Assembly (NCBI RefSeq): GCF_009176305.1
Contig: NZ_BLAJ01000002.1
Location: 248,001-312,000, forward strand
Direction of reading: 5' to 3'
Source of the DNA: Martinezella dioscoreae
GTDB lineage: Bacteria > Pseudomonadota > Alphaproteobacteria > Rhizobiales > Rhizobiaceae
Length of the DNA stretch: 64,000 nt
In this document: in pieces, positions 44,038 through 53,253 of the stretch
Layout of the letters: the number at the start of each line of letters is the position of its first letter
Numbering within the stretch: the stretch's first letter is position 1
Made by a program: the position numbers and the translations under genes
Notes under the pieces: model-generated
Database searches by the model: none
Seen by the model: the letters and a program-made list of their open reading frames with translations, nothing else
Told to the model about the DNA's origin: nothing

Positions 44038-45573
44038 ATGAAAACAATAAAATGGGGATTGAAGACCGCTCTGACGGCACTTGTCATGTCAGGCGTCGCG
44101 ATCAGCGCCGCTCCGGCCTTCGCGGCCGGCAAGCTGACGGTTTCGTCGTCGCAGGATCCCGGCAGCTGGGACCCGATCGACACGTTCCTCGTGGCATGGG
44201 CTGCCGTTTCGACCAACATTTTCGACGGCCTTACCTATCGTGGCCCCGATCTCAAGCTGGTACCGGGTCTTGCCGAATCCTGGGAAGAGCTGGATCAGGG
44301 CAAGCGTATCCGCTTCAAGCTCCGCCATAACGTGAAATTCCATGACGGCGAGCCCTTCAATGCCGAAGCGGTGAAGTTCACCTTCGACCGCCTGCTCGGC
44401 GAACAGGGCGCCAAGGGACCGCAGCGCTCGAACTACACGGCTATCGAAAGCGTTGATATCATCGACGACTACACGGTCGATATGAAGCTGAAAACGCCCG
44501 ATCCGGTGCTTTTGACGAAGCTTGCCGGCTATGGCGCGATGATCGTGCCGCCGAAATATATCAAGGAAAAGGGGGAGGATTACTTCAACCTCAATCCGGT
44601 CGGCACCGGCGCCTTCAAATTCGTTTCCTATACGCCGAAGGTGAACATCAAGCTCGAAGCCAACCCGGATTATTGGGGCGGCGCACCGAAGCTCTCCGAA
44701 CTGGAATATCGCTTCATCAGCGAGCCGGCGACCGCCGTTGCCGAGCTTCAGGCCGGCCGCGTCGATATCGTCATCCCGCCGACCATCCCGATCGGCATGC
44801 TGCCGGTCATTCAGGGTGACTCCAAGCTGGAAATCGCCAGCGTTCCCGGCCCGACGGTCGATGCACTGCGCTTCAACACCCGCGACGGCATCACGGCCGA
44901 TCCGCGCGTGCGCAAGGCGATCATCATGGCAGTCGACCGCGACACGATTGTCAAGTCGATCCTTGCAGGCCAAGGCACCGAGATCGTCAGCTTCCAGAAT
45001 TCGCTTTCCTTCGGCTACGATGCCGATCTGAAGCCGCTTCCCTATGATCCGGCAGGCGCCAAGAAGCTGCTCGCCGAAGCCGGTGTGAAGCCGGGCGCGG
45101 CATTGCAGATCGACATTCGCGGCAACGACGCGACCATGAACGAGGTGGCGCAGGTCGTGGCAAGCTATCTGCAGATGGTCGGCCTCACCGCCACCATCAA
45201 GCCGTATGAAACCAACGTTCTGCTGAACGACATCATCCCGCAGGGCAAGACCGGCGCGATGTTCCAGCAGAAGTGGGGTGGCTGGACCTTCGACTACGAC
45301 AACACTGCCTATTCCATGTATCACTCCGGCGAAAAGTGGAACCCTTACGAAAAAGATGCCGCTCTGGACAAGCTCTTGGAATCGCAGCGCCCGCTCACCG
45401 ATCGCGCCGAGCGCGAAAAGGTGCTGAAGGACATCGGCAAATACGTCGCTGATAAGGCGCTCGAACTGCCGCTCTACAACAGCAATGCGATCTACGGCGT
45501 CAGCAAGCGCGTCAAGGGCTTCGTGCCCGCTCCGGATACCCGCATCAAGCTGAACGAAGTCACCGTCGACTAA
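44038..45573 (+). CDS. Peptide/dipeptide ABC transporter substrate-binding protein
   Basis: This 511-residue family 5 extracytoplasmic binding protein has a signal peptide (MKTIKWGLKTALTALVMSGVAISAAPAFA, cut near residue 29). It contains the family stretch GLAESWEELDQGKRIRFKLRHNVKFHDGEPFNAEAVKFTFDRLL and the C-terminal YNSNAIYGVSKRVKGF. The ATG at 44038 follows AAGAGGAA. It delivers peptides to the transporter. A 14-bp hairpin follows the stop and probably protects its mRNA. Confidence 0.92.
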   Translation: MKTIKWGLKTALTALVMSGVAISAAPAFAAGKLTVSSSQDPGSWDPIDTFLVAWAAVSTNIFDGLTYRGPDLKLVPGLAESWEELDQGKRIRFKLRHNVKFHDGEPFNAEAVKFTFDRLLGEQGAKGPQRSNYTAIESVDIIDDYTVDMKLKTPDPVLLTKLAGYGAMIVPPKYIKEKGEDYFNLNPVGTGAFKFVSYTPKVNIKLEANPDYWGGAPKLSELEYRFISEPATAVAELQAGRVDIVIPPTIPIGMLPVIQGDSKLEIASVPGPTVDALRFNTRDGITADPRVRKAIIMAVDRDTIVKSILAGQGTEIVSFQNSLSFGYDADLKPLPYDPAGAKKLLAEAGVKPGAALQIDIRGNDATMNEVAQVVASYLQMVGLTATIKPYETNVLLNDIIPQGKTGAMFQQKWGGWTFDYDNTAYSMYHSGEKWNPYEKDAALDKLLESQRPLTDRAEREKVLKDIGKYVADKALELPLYNSNAIYGVSKRVKGFVPAPDTRIKLNEVTVD

Positions 45574-45582
45574 TCATCAAGC

Positions 45583-45613
45583 ATGACGCCGCCGGCACGG
45601 CCGGCGGCGTCAT
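45583..45613 (+). other. Strong hairpin after the substrate-binding protein gene
   Basis: ATGACGCCGCCGGC (45583-45596) and GCCGGCGGCGTCAT (45600-45613) form a perfect 14-bp stem with a 3-base loop. No T-run follows, so read-through to the permease genes is expected. It probably stabilises the upstream message or lowers downstream expression. It also argues against an in-frame ATG at 45583 as the permease start. Confidence 0.75.
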
Positions 45614-45636
45614 CCGAAAGCTCTCGGGGTAAGAAC

Positions 45637-46560
45637 GTGGCCGGTTTTCTCATCAAGCGATTGCTGCAGGCGATTTTCGTCGTAATCGCCATCACCCTTC
45701 TCGTCTCATTCGCCATCCGCCTCACCGGCGACCCGGCCGTGATGATGTTTCAGGGCGGCGGCAGCATGACCGAAGACGACCTGGCCCGTATCCGCACAGC
45801 CCTTGGCACGGATCAACCTTTCCTCGTGCAGTATTTCACCTTCCTGAAGGGGCTGCTGACGCTCAATTTCGGCCGCAGCTTCACCGGCGGTACACCGGTC
45901 TCGCAACTGATCGCCAATGCTCTGCCCGCCACGCTGCTGCTCGCCTTCATCTCGATGGTGGTATCGATCGCGCTCTCCATCCCACTCGGCATCAAGGCGG
46001 CGACGGCACGCGGCAAGACGGCGGACCAGGTGATCCGCGTTCTCTCGCTCCTCGGCCTCTCCTTCCCGAACTTCTGGCTGGCGCTGATGATGGTGCTATT
46101 GTTTTCCATCACGCTCGGCTGGCTGCCGCCGAGTGGCATGGTCGGCATTTCGAGCTACGTCATGCCGGCCGTGACGATGGGCGTCATCCTGACGGCGACC
46201 AATGTGCGCCTGGTGCGGACCGCCATGCTGGAGACGCTGCAATCGCAATATATCATGGTCGCGCGCGCCAAGGGCCTTAGCGAAAGCAAGGTGCTCTACA
46301 AGCATGCGCTGCGCAATTGCGCGATACCGCTCATCACCTATTTCGGCATTCAGTTCGGCGGGCTGCTCGGCGGCATCGTCGTCATCGAGCGCGTCTTCAA
46401 CTGGCCCGGCCTCGGCACGCTGGCATTCGACGCCGTCGGCGCCCGTGACTACCCGGTCTTGCAGGGCGTAATCACCGTGCTGGCGCTCTTCATCATCGGC
46501 GTCAATCTCCTCGTCGACATCGCCTATGGCCTCGTCGATCCCCGTATCCGCACGGAGTAA
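45637..46560 (+). CDS. Peptide ABC transporter permease (DppB-like)
   Basis: This 307-residue permease has six hydrophobic segments. It has the DppB N terminus AGFLIKRLLQAIFVVIAITLLVSFAIRLTGDP and the cytoplasmic EAA loop ARAKGLSESKVLYKHALRNCAIPLITYFG near residue 215. I chose the GTG at 45637, preceded by GGGGTAAG, because the in-frame ATG at 45583 lies inside a perfect hairpin and encodes an atypical Pro/Ser-rich leader. It works with the DppC-like protein encoded 5 bp downstream. Confidence 0.88.
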   Translation: MAGFLIKRLLQAIFVVIAITLLVSFAIRLTGDPAVMMFQGGGSMTEDDLARIRTALGTDQPFLVQYFTFLKGLLTLNFGRSFTGGTPVSQLIANALPATLLLAFISMVVSIALSIPLGIKAATARGKTADQVIRVLSLLGLSFPNFWLALMMVLLFSITLGWLPPSGMVGISSYVMPAVTMGVILTATNVRLVRTAMLETLQSQYIMVARAKGLSESKVLYKHALRNCAIPLITYFGIQFGGLLGGIVVIERVFNWPGLGTLAFDAVGARDYPVLQGVITVLALFIIGVNLLVDIAYGLVDPRIRTE

Positions 46561-46565
46561 CGCTG

Positions 46566-47414
46566 ATGGCCGCCACAGTTTCTCACCGTTCGCGCTTCTA
46601 CAGCTTCGAATTCATATTCGGTGTATTGCTCACGGCTGTCATTTGCCTTGCCGTGCTGCTCTCTGACGTGCTTTTTCCAGGCGGCGCGGAAAAGATCGAT
46701 CTGATGGCAAGGCTTGCAAGGCCCTTCGCCAGCCTCGCCCATCCTTTTGGCACTGATCCCCTCGGCCGCGATGTGCTAGCCCGCGTTGTCGCAGGCGGCA
46801 AGATATCGCTGACCGTCGGCCTGACTTCGGTCCTTGGCGGCGTTGTGCTTGGCGTGCTTGTGGGGCTTGCCGCAGGCTACTATCGTGGCATCTGGGATAT
46901 GCTGCTGATGCGCTTTGCCGACGTCCAGCTTGCCATGCCCTTCATCCTGCTGGCGATCACCTTCATCGCCATTGTCGGCGGCAGTCTCACCAACACGATC
47001 ATCCTGCTGATCGTATCGCAATGGGTGCAATATGCGCGCCTCGTGCGCGGTTCCGTGCTCAGCCTACGCGAGCGGGAATTCATCCTCTCGGCACGCGCGA
47101 TCGGCGTCAAAGACTGGCGCATCATCTTCCAGCACCTGCTGCCGAACCTCATCGGACCGGTGATCGTATTGATGACGCTGAACATCGCCACCAACATTCT
47201 CCTGGAAAGCAGCCTGACCTTCCTCGGACTGGGCGTCGACCCGACAATTCCGAGCTGGGGCGGCATGCTGGCCGATGGCCGCACCTATCTGCAGACGGCG
47301 TGGTGGGTGAGCCTTTTCCCGGGCGTCGCAATCCTTTTGACCGTGCTCGGTCTCAATCTCCTCGGCGATTGGCTGCGCGACAGCCTCGACCCAACAGGCA
47401 GAACGACAAGGTAG
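46566..47414 (+). CDS. Peptide ABC transporter permease (DppC-like)
   Basis: This 282-residue permease contains the DppC landmark HPFGTDPLGRDVLARVVAGGKISLTVGL near residue 60 and the EAA loop SARAIGVKDWRIIFQHLLPNLIGPVIV near 175. The C-terminal LNLLGDWLRDSLDP is also typical. Six hydrophobic segments are visible. The peptidase gene begins 5 bp after its stop, so peptide import and cleavage are encoded in one transcript. Confidence 0.92.
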   Translation: MAATVSHRSRFYSFEFIFGVLLTAVICLAVLLSDVLFPGGAEKIDLMARLARPFASLAHPFGTDPLGRDVLARVVAGGKISLTVGLTSVLGGVVLGVLVGLAAGYYRGIWDMLLMRFADVQLAMPFILLAITFIAIVGGSLTNTIILLIVSQWVQYARLVRGSVLSLREREFILSARAIGVKDWRIIFQHLLPNLIGPVIVLMTLNIATNILLESSLTFLGLGVDPTIPSWGGMLADGRTYLQTAWWVSLFPGVAILLTVLGLNLLGDWLRDSLDPTGRTTR

Positions 47415-47419
47415 ATATC

Positions 47420-49150
47420 ATGACCGTGATTTTCGAGAGACGTTTTGAGCGCACGCTATCGCGCCTTGTTGCCGATGCGAAGCCTGGCCAGAACTTCGAG
47501 GCATGGACTTTCGATGATCGTCAGAGCCGCCAGCAGGCTGAGCGTACGCTCGCGGAAAAAGGCATAAAGGCTCGCATTCGCAGCGCCTACAAGCCGCTGG
47601 TCAATGCCTTCATCGAGGAAATCGACCTGCATGATGTGAATGCGATCGAGATCCGCTATCCAGTTCACCCTAACGCACCGGAAAACCGCTTCCGCCTGGA
47701 AGCCTATCCGCTGGCGGCGATGGTCGGAAATCGCAAGATCACCTTCGGTGCGCGAACCGACAGCGATTTTCACTATAACGTCCTGCTGAAGAGCAATGCC
47801 GGCCAGGAACGCCAATTGAAGGTGCTGGCGCCGAATCGCGTCCATATCGATGCCGCCGGCGAAACGAGCGTTTCTCCAACCGGCTGGCTCGTGCCGGACG
47901 GCAATGCGACGGGCAACCGGCTCGCCACCGATTATGAACAACTCTTCGAGGAGACCGTTGCCGCGGTCACACGCTTCGACTGGGGCGCAAGCGAACCCTA
48001 TTTCGAGGAACTGAACATTCGCGTTGCCCTGCCGGCGCTGGACGAGGCCTTGCCTGTCGGCGACGAAGTCATGAGCCTTCGCGAGGCGCTGCATGAAGAC
48101 TTCTATTTCTCGCTGCTCGAATTCTTCCAGAAGAAATCCGGCCGCCCCCTCGGCGACCGTGGCTTGAAGCCGGGGCAGATCGTTCCGCAAATCCTGCAGT
48201 CCTCTGGCCAGATTTCCGTCCAAGTGGAAACGCAACCACTGACGTCTCGCTATTCGGATGGCCCGGAACAGCAGATCGAGATGGCAACGGAACCACTTGC
48301 TGTGCAGCAGATCGAGGCCGAGCTTGACAAGATCGGAGGCGAAGCATTCGAGGCCGTCACACGCTCTGGCCGCACAGTTCGAGCGCGCTACATCAAGGGC
48401 AGCGACGCGGCCGTGATGATCAGCGGCGGGCAGCACGCCAACGAGACGACTGGCGGCGCGGGCGCGCTGCGGGCAGCGCGGCGGCTGGCAGGGGTCGAAG
48501 GCGCGCATTTCACCATCTCGCCGCTGGAAAATCCGGATGGCTACGCCCTTCATCAGCGTCTGCGCCAAGACAGCCCGCGCCACATGTATCATGCCGCCCG
48601 CTACACCGCGCTTGGCGACGATCTCGAATATCGGACCGAAGAGACTGCCGGCCCCTATCTCTTCGAAAAGAAAATCCGCTTCCAGGCGGAAAGGCTGAGC
48701 GGCGCGCGGCTGCACGTCAACCTGCATGGCTATCCGGCGCATGAATGGACGCGGCCGCTCTCCGGTTATGTCCCACGCAACTTCGCCATGTGGACGCTGC
48801 CGAAGGGCTTTTTCCTGATTGCCCGTTATCATTCCGGCTGGGCGGCTCAGGCAGAGCACCTTCTGGACAAGGTCACCAGGCACCTCGGCGCCATCCCGGG
48901 GCTGCTGGATTATAACGACCGCCAGATCGCACTCTATGAAATCCATGCCGGCGAAACCGGCTTCCGCATCATAAACGGCTTCCCGTGCCTCGCCAGTATC
49001 GACGACCGCCACACGGTGCCCATGACCTTGATCACCGAATATCCGGACGAGACCATTTACGGCGACGCATTCATCGCCGGCCATACCGCGCAGATGGAAA
49101 CCGTGCTTTCGGCCTATCGCGCCTGGCAGGAGATCATGGCTTCAAGTTAG
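47420..49150 (+). CDS. M14-family zinc carboxypeptidase-like protein, cytoplasmic
   Basis: This 576-residue protein has a C-terminal M14 domain containing the zinc pair His339-x2-Glu342 in SGGQHANETTGG. Candidate third ligands lie in LHVNLHGYPAHEW (His432, His436, His441). The N-terminal half (1-320) is unrecognised and lacks a signal peptide, so the enzyme should act in the cytoplasm on material brought in by the ABC transporter. Family members cleave C-terminal amino acids or amide-linked side groups. The C-terminal end overlaps the convergent lysR gene by 17 bp. Confidence 0.82.
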   Translation: MTVIFERRFERTLSRLVADAKPGQNFEAWTFDDRQSRQQAERTLAEKGIKARIRSAYKPLVNAFIEEIDLHDVNAIEIRYPVHPNAPENRFRLEAYPLAAMVGNRKITFGARTDSDFHYNVLLKSNAGQERQLKVLAPNRVHIDAAGETSVSPTGWLVPDGNATGNRLATDYEQLFEETVAAVTRFDWGASEPYFEELNIRVALPALDEALPVGDEVMSLREALHEDFYFSLLEFFQKKSGRPLGDRGLKPGQIVPQILQSSGQISVQVETQPLTSRYSDGPEQQIEMATEPLAVQQIEAELDKIGGEAFEAVTRSGRTVRARYIKGSDAAVMISGGQHANETTGGAGALRAARRLAGVEGAHFTISPLENPDGYALHQRLRQDSPRHMYHAARYTALGDDLEYRTEETAGPYLFEKKIRFQAERLSGARLHVNLHGYPAHEWTRPLSGYVPRNFAMWTLPKGFFLIARYHSGWAAQAEHLLDKVTRHLGAIPGLLDYNDRQIALYEIHAGETGFRIINGFPCLASIDDRHTVPMTLITEYPDETIYGDAFIAGHTAQMETVLSAYRAWQEIMASS

Positions 49151-50018
49151 TCGGACGGGTTGATCGGATCATATCGAGAAGCGCGGTCATCGCACTGGAC
49201 GTATAGGCGTCCTTCCGGCGCATGAAGAGCGTATCCACCAGCGACCGCTCCGGCGGGAGCTCGTGGATTGCAACCCTGCCCTCCCGGACAGCGGCAGCGA
49301 CGACGCCTTTCGGAAGGAGAGTGATGCCGACGCCGGCCGACACACAGCTGACGATCGTATCGAGAGAGCCGAACTCCAGCGGCTTCGAGGTCACGATACC
49401 CATATCGGCAAGAAGCGACTCCAGCCGCTGCCGATAGGAACATCCGATCTGGAAGACGATGGTCTTGAGATCGACAATGCCGGCCAAATCTTCCATGCCG
49501 CGAATGGCGGGCGATGTCACGAGAACAAGCTCTTCCTGAAAGATCACCTCCTGATCGAGATCGGGATGGCTGACGGGACCTGCCACGAAGGCACCCTCGA
49601 CCCGACATGAAACGACATCGTCGATCAGTCGGCGGGTCGTACCGGTCGCGACGACGAGGCGCACCTGTGGATAGGTCTTGGCGAATTGGCCGAGGAGCGG
49701 CGACAATCGCAGCGCCGTGGTCGTCTCCAGGCTGCCGAGGGAAAGCGTCCCGGCCGGCTCGCCATCATCCCTGGCGGCGGTGCGGGCATCGGCCAGAAGC
49801 TTGGTGATGCGGCCGACAAATGGCAGAATTCGCTGTCCGGCCGGCGTGGTCGACACGCCCCTGGCATGCCGCTGGAACAGGCTGACGCCCAGCTCTTCTT
49901 CCAATGCCCGGATCCGCGCTGTCACATTCGATTGAACGGTATGCAGCTCCTGTGCTGCCCGGTTCATGCTGCCGTGCCGCGATACTGCTTCGAATACCCT
50001 AAGATCGGATAGGTCCAT
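49134..50018 (-). CDS. LysR-family transcriptional regulator
   Basis: This 294-residue protein has an N-terminal LysR HTH (MDLSDLRVFEAVSRHGSMNRAAQELHTVQSNVTARIRALEEELGVSLFQRHARGVSTTPAGQRIL). A periplasmic-binding-like co-inducer domain follows, with GSLETTTALRLSPLLGQF at about 95-112. The ATG at 50018 has AAGAGGAAG upstream. It is divergent from an MFS gene, and the gap carries a perfect TTATCTC-N5-GAGATAA repeat. Regulation of that transporter is expected. Confidence 0.92.
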   Translation of the reverse strand: MDLSDLRVFEAVSRHGSMNRAAQELHTVQSNVTARIRALEEELGVSLFQRHARGVSTTPAGQRILPFVGRITKLLADARTAARDDGEPAGTLSLGSLETTTALRLSPLLGQFAKTYPQVRLVVATGTTRRLIDDVVSCRVEGAFVAGPVSHPDLDQEVIFQEELVLVTSPAIRGMEDLAGIVDLKTIVFQIGCSYRQRLESLLADMGIVTSKPLEFGSLDTIVSCVSAGVGITLLPKGVVAAAVREGRVAIHELPPERSLVDTLFMRRKDAYTSSAMTALLDMIRSTRPTNLKP

Positions 50019-50025
50019 CTTCCTC

Positions 50026-50044
50026 TTATCTCCAATAGAGATAA
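50026..50044. promoter_or_regulatory. LysR-type box between lysR and MFS gene
   Basis: TTATCTC (50026-50032), five bases and GAGATAA (50038-50044) form a perfect interrupted palindrome containing the T-N11-A LysR consensus (ATC-N-GAT symmetry). It sits 8 bp from the lysR start and about 80 bp upstream of the MFS start, a typical recognition-site position. Confidence 0.7.
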
Positions 50045-50122
50045 CTGCTCTCATAATAATTCATTTTTTATGATATAATGCACGGCGTATTCTCTCAAGT
50101 ACAGATAGTTGAGAGAGTTCCC

Positions 50123-51361
50123 ATGACCGAAACCGCCACGCACGAAACCGACAGGAACCATCATGATGCTCATATGGCATGGCGTGCCATCCTGTCGGCA
50201 TTCTGCGCTTGCCTGATCGGTATCGGCCTTGCCCGTTTCGCCTATACGCCACTCCTGCCCGCCATCGTCGATAACAATTGGTTCGAAGCCCCGGCGGCTG
50301 CCTATCTCGGTGCCGCAAATCTTTCCGGTTATCTGCTCGGCGCGTTGCTCGGGCGGACGATCGCAGCGCGTACTTCCACGGTCCTGACGCTCAGGATCAT
50401 GATGCTTGCCGCAACGGCAGCCTTCTTCGCCTGCGCCTTTCCTATCAGCTTTCCATGGTTCTTTGCGTGGCGTTTTGCAGCCGGCCTTGCCGGCGGCGCC
50501 CTGATGGTTCTGGCAGCGCCGACCGTCCTGCCGCTGATCGCACCGTCTCGCCGAGGGCTTGCCAGCGGTATAATCTTCATGGGCATCGGCGCTGGCGTCG
50601 CACTATCGGGCACATTGGTGCCCCTGCTGCTGCGACAGGGCTTGCGTGAGACATGGCTCAGCCTCGGCGCCTTATCGCTGCTGCTTACGATTATCGCGTG
50701 GGTCGGATGGCCGCGCGAAATCGCTGCCCACACCGCCACAAGCCATCATGCCACGCATATCCCGAAACAGTGGACGCTGCGCGCGCTCTACATCGAATAT
50801 GCTTTGAATGCCGCCGGCTGGGTTCCGCATATGATCTTCCTCGTGGATTTTGTTGCCCGCGGCTTGGGAGAGGGCTTGCAGATCGGCGCGGAATACTGGG
50901 TGCTGTTTGGCCTCGGCGCGACCATCGGCCCCATCCTCGCCGGCCATTTGGCCGATCGCACGGGTTTTGCCGCAGCGCTGCGGTTCGCCTTCCTTCTCGA
51001 GGCCATCGCAGTCGCCATTCCCACCTTTGGTCTCGGGCAGGCTTGGCTCATCGCCTCAAGCCTGATCGTCGGCGCCTTCGTAACCGGTACGGTTCCCCTG
51101 ATACTCGGGAGGATCGCGGAATTGCTGCCGCACCATCCGGCGCAGCAGAAGGTCGCATGGAGCCTGGCAACCGTATTCTTTGCCCTGTTTCAGGCGGCCG
51201 CGGCTTATGGACTTTCCTTCATCTTCGCCCGAACCGGCGGAAACTACAGGGTCCTCTTCTTGATCGGAGCCGGCGCAATGGTTCTCGCTTTGGCGATCGA
51301 CCTCACCATTGCGGTGTTGGTCCGCGCTCCTCAGGAGAATGCCCAAGGTCCCGACGCCTAA
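50123..51361 (+). CDS. YbfB/YjiJ-family MFS transporter
   Basis: This 412-residue transporter begins with a His-rich cytoplasmic tail (HETDRNHHDAHMAWR). Twelve hydrophobic segments follow, the first being SAFCACLIGIGLARFAYTPLLPAIV, characteristic of the YbfB/YjiJ group. Further family blocks are YLGAANLSGYLLGALLGR and GVGAG-like FMGIGAGVALSGTLVPLLL. The ATG at 50123 has GAGAGAG upstream. It is divergent from lysR and precedes an NTF2-like gene by 17 bp. Substrate unknown. Confidence 0.88.
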   Translation: MTETATHETDRNHHDAHMAWRAILSAFCACLIGIGLARFAYTPLLPAIVDNNWFEAPAAAYLGAANLSGYLLGALLGRTIAARTSTVLTLRIMMLAATAAFFACAFPISFPWFFAWRFAAGLAGGALMVLAAPTVLPLIAPSRRGLASGIIFMGIGAGVALSGTLVPLLLRQGLRETWLSLGALSLLLTIIAWVGWPREIAAHTATSHHATHIPKQWTLRALYIEYALNAAGWVPHMIFLVDFVARGLGEGLQIGAEYWVLFGLGATIGPILAGHLADRTGFAAALRFAFLLEAIAVAIPTFGLGQAWLIASSLIVGAFVTGTVPLILGRIAELLPHHPAQQKVAWSLATVFFALFQAAAAYGLSFIFARTGGNYRVLFLIGAGAMVLALAIDLTIAVLVRAPQENAQGPDA

Positions 51362-51378
51362 CAATAGGAGAACATGAC

Positions 51379-51861
51379 ATGATAAAGCTTTTGACTGAAA
51401 TTACCGGCAGCGAAAACATGATGGGGAATGGTGGTGCGCTCGATGCGCTCATCGGCTTCTATCGCGCCTTCAATGCCGGCGACCTGGACGCACTCGCCGC
51501 CAACTGGGCCGATGGCGACAAGCCAAGCATGGACAATCCGATCGGAGGCATCCGGCGTGGATGGCCGTCGATCCGTGAAGGCTATGCGAAGCTGTTTGGT
51601 GGAAAGGCGAGAGTCCAAGTCGCATTCCATGATTTTACCAGCCAGGGCGGCGATGACTGGCATCTATTCGTTGGCCGGGAGCGGGGAAGTTGCGTCACCG
51701 CCGACAGGAATATCGAGCTTCGCATCCGCACGACACGCTGGTTCACCCGGATCGACGGCGTCTGGCATCAGCTCCACCATCATGGCTCCATTGAGGAACC
51801 TGCCTTGCTTGCTGCCTATCAGGAAATCATCTTCGGCGCGCCATTGGAGCGACCGGCCTAG
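51379..51861 (+). CDS. NTF2/SnoaL-like protein
   Basis: This 160-residue protein has a SnoaL-like fold: ALIGFYRAFNAGDLDALAANWADGDKPSMDNPIGGIRRGWPSIREGYAKLFGG near residues 22-75, then IELRIRTTRWFTRIDGVWHQLHHHGSI near 117. The start at 51379 follows TAGGAG. It lies behind the MFS gene, so it probably shares LysR control. No reaction can be assigned. Confidence 0.8.
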   Translation: MIKLLTEITGSENMMGNGGALDALIGFYRAFNAGDLDALAANWADGDKPSMDNPIGGIRRGWPSIREGYAKLFGGKARVQVAFHDFTSQGGDDWHLFVGRERGSCVTADRNIELRIRTTRWFTRIDGVWHQLHHHGSIEEPALLAAYQEIIFGAPLERPA

Positions 51862-51937
51862 ATGCTGTCACGAGATTTTGGCCCTCTGCGCGCTACCTTG
51901 CCCACATGGCGCCAAAGTTTCACGCGAGTTGGGATTC

Positions 51938-53203
51938 ATGAGGCATTTTCTGCTGCTGTTCGCCAGCCTGTCCATTCTCTGCCTGGGGTCTTTTGCACCG
52001 CCGGCACAGGCCGAGGGTTTCGTTCGCGCCGATCATCAGCGGATCGTCGACGGCAAGGGCAATCCCCTCATCCTGCGCGGTCTCGGCCTCGGCGGCTGGA
52101 TGGTGCAAGAGGGCTATATGATGGGGCTTTCCAATCTGAAGGCGCAGCACATCATTCGCCGCCGCATTTCCGAAGTCATCGGCGAGAAAAGGACCGAGCA
52201 ATTCTATCGATCCTGGCGCGAGAATGCGGTAACGAAAGCCGATATCGACGCGATGGGCAAATGGGGCTTCAACAGCGTACGCCTGCCGATGCACTGGAAG
52301 CTGTTCATCAAGGACAAGCACGGCAAGAACACGTCCAAGAACATTGTCTGGAACGAGGAGGGCTTTCGGCGGATCGACCTTTTGATCCGCTGGCTGAAAG
52401 CCAATGACATGTACCTGATCCTCGATCTGCATGCGGCACCCGGCGGCCAGGGTCACGACATCGCCATTTCCGATCGCAATCCGAATAAGCCGTCGCTCTG
52501 GCACAGCGATGAGAACCAGGCAATGATGATCGCGCTGTGGAGCGAAATCGCGCGCCGCTACAAGGACGAGCCGACGATCGCGGGCTATGATCTGCTCAAC
52601 GAGCCGAACTGGGGTTTTCAGGACAAGAAAGACAAGGGCGGCTGCCGCGAGACCGAAAACCGGCCGCTACGTGACATCTATCAGCGCACCATCCACGCCA
52701 TCCGCGCGATCGATACCAACCATATGCTTATTATCGAGGGCAATTGCTGGGGCAACAATTATGCAGGCGTGCTGCCAATCGACGATCGCAATATGGCTCT
52801 TAGCTTCCACAAATACTGGACACCGACGACACAGGAATCGATAGAGCCTTTCCTGAAGCTTCGCGAGCAATATGACATGCCGCTCTGGAACGGCGAGTCC
52901 GGTGAGAACAATAATGATTGGTATGCCCGCGCCGTCGCATTGCAGGAAAGAAACGGCATTGGCTGGTCGTGGTGGCCATTGAAGAAGATAGGCGCCGGCA
53001 ATCCGCTGGAGATCAAGACGAATGCAAATTATCGCCGGCTGATTGCCTATCTCCGCGGCGAGGGCAAGAAACCTTCCGCCAAAAGCGCCTTTGCCGGCTT
53101 GATGCAGCTTGCAACCGACAGCCGCTATGACAGGAATATCCATCATCAAGCCGTGGTCGACGCCTTGATGGAACCTTCGCGCAAATCAGGCAAGGCCGAA
53201 TAG
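51938..53203 (+). CDS. Secreted GH5-family glycoside hydrolase (cellulase-like)
   Basis: This 421-residue protein has a signal peptide (MRHFLLLFASLSILCLGSFAPPAQAEG). A (beta/alpha)8 GH5 catalytic domain follows, with the acid/base Glu222 in LLNEPNWG and the nucleophile Glu320 in LWNGESGENN. Other GH5 landmarks are NPLILRGLGLGGW, FNSVRLPMHW and LILDLHAAPGGQ. It hydrolyses a beta-glucan or related polysaccharide outside the cytoplasm. In rhizobia such enzymes act on cellulose or on self-made polysaccharides. No other polysaccharide genes adjoin except the convergent GT2 gene, so the substrate is open. Confidence 0.9.
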   Translation: MRHFLLLFASLSILCLGSFAPPAQAEGFVRADHQRIVDGKGNPLILRGLGLGGWMVQEGYMMGLSNLKAQHIIRRRISEVIGEKRTEQFYRSWRENAVTKADIDAMGKWGFNSVRLPMHWKLFIKDKHGKNTSKNIVWNEEGFRRIDLLIRWLKANDMYLILDLHAAPGGQGHDIAISDRNPNKPSLWHSDENQAMMIALWSEIARRYKDEPTIAGYDLLNEPNWGFQDKKDKGGCRETENRPLRDIYQRTIHAIRAIDTNHMLIIEGNCWGNNYAGVLPIDDRNMALSFHKYWTPTTQESIEPFLKLREQYDMPLWNGESGENNNDWYARAVALQERNGIGWSWWPLKKIGAGNPLEIKTNANYRRLIAYLRGEGKKPSAKSAFAGLMQLATDSRYDRNIHHQAVVDALMEPSRKSGKAE

Positions 53204-53253
53204 ATCACGGTCGATCCATTGGCGCGAGATGCTCCATGCCTCCAGGAATCCAC

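Noticed and set aside
45583..45636. ATG at 45583 as the start of the DppB-like permease
   Set aside because: The codon begins a perfect 14-bp hairpin and the added residues are Pro/Ser-rich; the GTG at 45637 has a ribosome site and the family N terminus.
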